A program made the position numbers and the translations under genes. A stretch of 64,000 bases of DNA, from positions 1 through 64,000 of the forward strand of contig WBUL01000008.1 in the NCBI GenBank assembly GCA_008933735.1, given 5' to 3'. Shown piece by piece: positions 61,708-64,000 of the stretch (the first letter of the stretch is position 1; the number at the start of each line of letters is the position of its first letter). Source of the stretch: Anaerolineae bacterium (GTDB taxonomy: Bacteria > Chloroflexota > Anaerolineae > Aggregatilineales > J027). The notes below the pieces were generated by a model that worked only from the letters and a program-made list of their open reading frames with translations, did no database searches and was not told the origin of the DNA.

Positions 61708-64000
61708 TTATTCTGCCTCGCCGCTGATGGGACGCTCATCAGGTGGTATCCAGGAGTTGACACGGAAGTAAATGTCCTCACTCTGGATAGTTTCACCGGA
61801 ATCGAGGGTGGCAGCAGCTTGTAAGAAATGTTCGCCGGGTGTCAGTACCCACCACATTTCAAATGGATAAGCGGTGACTTCCCCTAACAGGGCACCATCC
61901 AGCAGATACTGAATCCGGACTGTATTGGCAGGGGTGGTAACACGCAGCAAAATCCGCTGTGTTTCCAGAGGGGTGAATGGGGTCAACTGAAATACGGTAT
62001 ACGGGTCAGGGGAAAGGAGTCTGACGGGAATATCATTCTCGCCCACAGGAACCGCCCCCAGCGGGGGTGCGGGGATGCCGTGCTGTGCTGCCCAGGTTCG
62101 TGCTTCCTGCGGCAGCACCAGAAAAACTTCCTCTTTGCGAAATTCAGATGGTGTATTCTCGTCCGCGAGTAATCCGGTACGGGTATCGATCACAAAGGTC
62201 TGATATAGATTGTCTTTCTCTGTTGGGACGACTTCTTCCAGGAACCATTCCCAGGCACGCTGTGGGCATTCTGGCGTGGGTAGTAATCCACTCATCGCGC
62301 AGACCTGCATTCGCGCCAACCCGGAAGGTGGTGTCCAGGTGAGTTCGGGCTGGCCAAGCAGCACAGCCCGCATAAATTGATTCCAGATGGGGCCTGCGCC
62401 GCTAATGCCGGAGATATTTTTCATTGCAGTGTTATCCGCATTGCCAACCCATACCCCCACCACCAGATTCGGCGTGTAGCCTATGGTCCAGTTATCGCGG
62501 AAATCGGTTGTGGTTCCGGTTTTTGCCGCTGCCGGACGACCGATACTTAACGCGCTGCCCCGCCCAAAGGAGGGAATGCGGGCATCCTCATCAGAAAGAA
62601 TATCGGTGATTAAAAAGGCGATGCGTGGGTCTAGCTCCCAGGCTCCCAATGCCTTTGGTTTCCACTGGTACAGAATCTCTCCCTCTTTATTGCGGACATC
62701 GAGAATATACACCGGATCAATCCTCTGACCGCCGTTGGTAAACGCTGCATACGCTGAAGTCAGTTCTACGAGCTGTACTTCTCCGCCCCCCAGTGTCAAT
62801 GACAGGTCAAAACGGCTGCTGTCGGTCAGGGTAGAAATGCCCAGCCTCGTGGTCAGACTGATCAGGGAGTCCATGCCCACATGATCCAGCGCCACTACCG
62901 CCGGAATGTTATATGATCCTGCCAGCGCCTCTCGAATCCGCACCGGGCCATGCTCGACCAATCCAAAATTGGACGGTGTATAACTTTCCAACCGCCGCGT
63001 GACGAACGGCGTCCCAATGTCCAGAATCATGGTTGCCGGAGTCATCGGTTCATCACTATTGGGGTCGAAGGCAGCCGCGTAGGTGAACGGTTTGAGCGCC
63101 GACCCCGGCTGACGGAATGCCAGTGCCGCATTGACGTTCCCGTCAATCGTCTCGTCAAAATAGTTCGGGCTGCCTACCATCGTTAAGACCTGTCCCGTGT
63201 ACGGATCAATGGCAACAAGAGCAGCATTATGAGCATTTTTGGGCGGTGTTCCATCAATCGGGTTATTCAGCAGATCAATCTGCCGTACCACGATTTCTTC
63301 TGCCGTTCGCTGCCAACCCAGATCAAGGGTCGTGGTCACTTCCAGCCCACCGGAAAGCAGTTCTTCACCGTAATCACGCTCAAGCTGAGTCCACACGGCC
63401 GCGACAAAATGCGGCGCAAGGATTTCAAACGGGGCAGAGGAATAAACCAGAACTTCATTAGCGGCAATATCCGCCTGCGTCCGGGTGATGTAGCCATGTT
63501 TGACCATCAGCCCCAGCACGATTTTTTGGCGTTCTTTTGCCGCTTCTGGATTTGTCAGAGGGTTATACTGGGCGGGGGTCTGTGGTAACCCGGCCAGCAT
63601 CGCACATTCCGCTAGACTCAAATGCTGCGCGGAATGCCCGAAATAGACCTGCGAGGCCGCCTCCACCCCATACGCGAGGTTCCCGTAGTAGGTCTGATTC
63701 AGATACAGTTCGAGGATTTCATTGCGGCTGTAATTTTGATTCAACTGCACCGCGAGGATCATTTCCCGCAGTTTGCGTCGAATGGTGCGTTCCGATTTTT
63801 CGTCACCTAACAGGAGGGTACGAGCGACCTGCTGGGTAATCGTGCTGCCCCCCGCCTGTACTTCCCCGCCGCGAATATTGATCCACGCAGCACGGACTAT
63901 GCCTTCCAGGTCTATGCCTGGATGTTTGTAAAAATTGGCATCTTCGGTCGCAACGGTGGCGTTAACCATGCACTGCGGCAGGTTTTCCAGCGTGACAGTT
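61708..64000 (-). CDS. Class A penicillin-binding protein (PBP1-type), partial
   Basis: About 763 residues are visible; the frame stays open across the right edge (VTLENLPQC before MVNATVATED), so the N-terminal anchor and start are missing. The transglycosylase has ATEDANFYKHPGIDL and GGSTITQQVARTLLLG; the transpeptidase has PGSALKPFTYA (SXXK serine), AGSYNIPAV (SXN) and AAKTGTTTDFRDNW (KTG). About 100 C-terminal residues (from LTPFTPLETQRILL) form a beta-sandwich like the BiPBP_C domain of PBP1C. It polymerises and cross-links peptidoglycan on the outer face of the membrane. Confidence 0.95.
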   Translation of the reverse strand, partial: TVTLENLPQCMVNATVATEDANFYKHPGIDLEGIVRAAWINIRGGEVQAGGSTITQQVARTLLLGDEKSERTIRRKLREMILAVQLNQNYSRNEILELYLNQTYYGNLAYGVEAASQVYFGHSAQHLSLAECAMLAGLPQTPAQYNPLTNPEAAKERQKIVLGLMVKHGYITRTQADIAANEVLVYSSAPFEILAPHFVAAVWTQLERDYGEELLSGGLEVTTTLDLGWQRTAEEIVVRQIDLLNNPIDGTPPKNAHNAALVAIDPYTGQVLTMVGSPNYFDETIDGNVNAALAFRQPGSALKPFTYAAAFDPNSDEPMTPATMILDIGTPFVTRRLESYTPSNFGLVEHGPVRIREALAGSYNIPAVVALDHVGMDSLISLTTRLGISTLTDSSRFDLSLTLGGGEVQLVELTSAYAAFTNGGQRIDPVYILDVRNKEGEILYQWKPKALGAWELDPRIAFLITDILSDEDARIPSFGRGSALSIGRPAAAKTGTTTDFRDNWTIGYTPNLVVGVWVGNADNTAMKNISGISGAGPIWNQFMRAVLLGQPELTWTPPSGLARMQVCAMSGLLPTPECPQRAWEWFLEEVVPTEKDNLYQTFVIDTRTGLLADENTPSEFRKEEVFLVLPQEARTWAAQHGIPAPPLGAVPVGENDIPVRLLSPDPYTVFQLTPFTPLETQRILLRVTTPANTVRIQYLLDGALLGEVTAYPFEMWWVLTPGEHFLQAAATLDSGETIQSEDIYFRVNSWIPPDERPISGEAE

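Noticed and set aside
61691-61724. Inverted repeat between ALDH16 and the PBP gene
   Set aside because: A good stem (GGCGAGGC/GCCTCGCC) with a 14-base loop, but it includes the last codons of the PBP gene and has no T-run on either side, so I do not call a terminator.

Overview
The window looks like a chromosomal segment of a Chloroflexota bacterium, probably class Anaerolineae. This is inference: moderate GC, many secreted proteins with Thr/Pro-rich stalks, a complete-looking menaquinone core operon, large GAF-containing hybrid histidine kinases and an ALDH16-type dehydrogenase fit that phylum, but there is no rRNA or single-copy marker here to prove it. No phage, insertion sequence, CRISPR array or plasmid replication gene was seen. 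One RNA gene, tRNA-Pro(UGG), is present.

Layout. 1-2.8 kb: a truncated YprB-like exonuclease coupled to a CPBP membrane protease, divergent from a soluble Ser/Thr kinase. 3-6.5 kb: a short UvrA-like tandem ATPase without the UvrB-binding domain, an AraC-type regulator and a glyoxalase-fold protein, with an RBS hairpin and a perfect 26-bp inverted repeat between them; this reads as a stress or drug-response module. 6.6-10.4 kb: a metallo-beta-lactamase hydrolase, an M1-like lipoprotein peptidase, the tRNA and a TPR protein. 10.4-17.2 kb (minus): TetR-menF-menD-menB-menE-menH, the core from chorismate to dihydroxynaphthoyl-CoA except menC.

17.2-32.5 kb is a surface-glycan locus: glycosyltransferases (one fused to a probable alpha/alpha-toroid domain), four class I methyltransferases, a membrane-anchored SGNH protein, a Wzm/Wzt-type exporter whose ATPase carries a C-terminal cargo domain, and a heterodimeric ABC exporter pair with one degenerate ATP site. 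32.5-45.3 kb: an M14 carboxypeptidase, a mannonate-oxidoreductase-like SDR, a secreted GH-like TIM barrel, a PfkB kinase, a secreted GH57 enzyme, and a hybrid histidine kinase with two C-terminal receivers coupled to a methyltransferase.

45.3-50 kb: a two-domain protein with a GDPD-like C-terminus, a LarA-family protein overlapping it, and glmS with a clear terminator. 50.2-58.2 kb (minus): a run of cell-envelope genes (lipoprotein, K+ channel with TrkA domains, sugar isomerase, L,D-transpeptidase with LysM, SH3/SGNH protein, membrane HhH protein, Thr/Pro-stalk protein, membrane-anchored FGE-fold protein). 58.3-61.7 kb: deoC and an ALDH16-type double dehydrogenase behind an extended -10 promoter. 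61.7-64 kb: a class A penicillin-binding protein running off the right edge.

Most genes overlap or nearly touch their neighbours (ATGA, TGATG, GTGA junctions), so the units behave as translationally coupled operons. The least explained items are the GT-toroid fusion, the 448-residue fusion protein coupled to the LarA homologue, the UvrA-like/AraC/VOC module, and the FGE-fold protein that lacks the catalytic cysteines.
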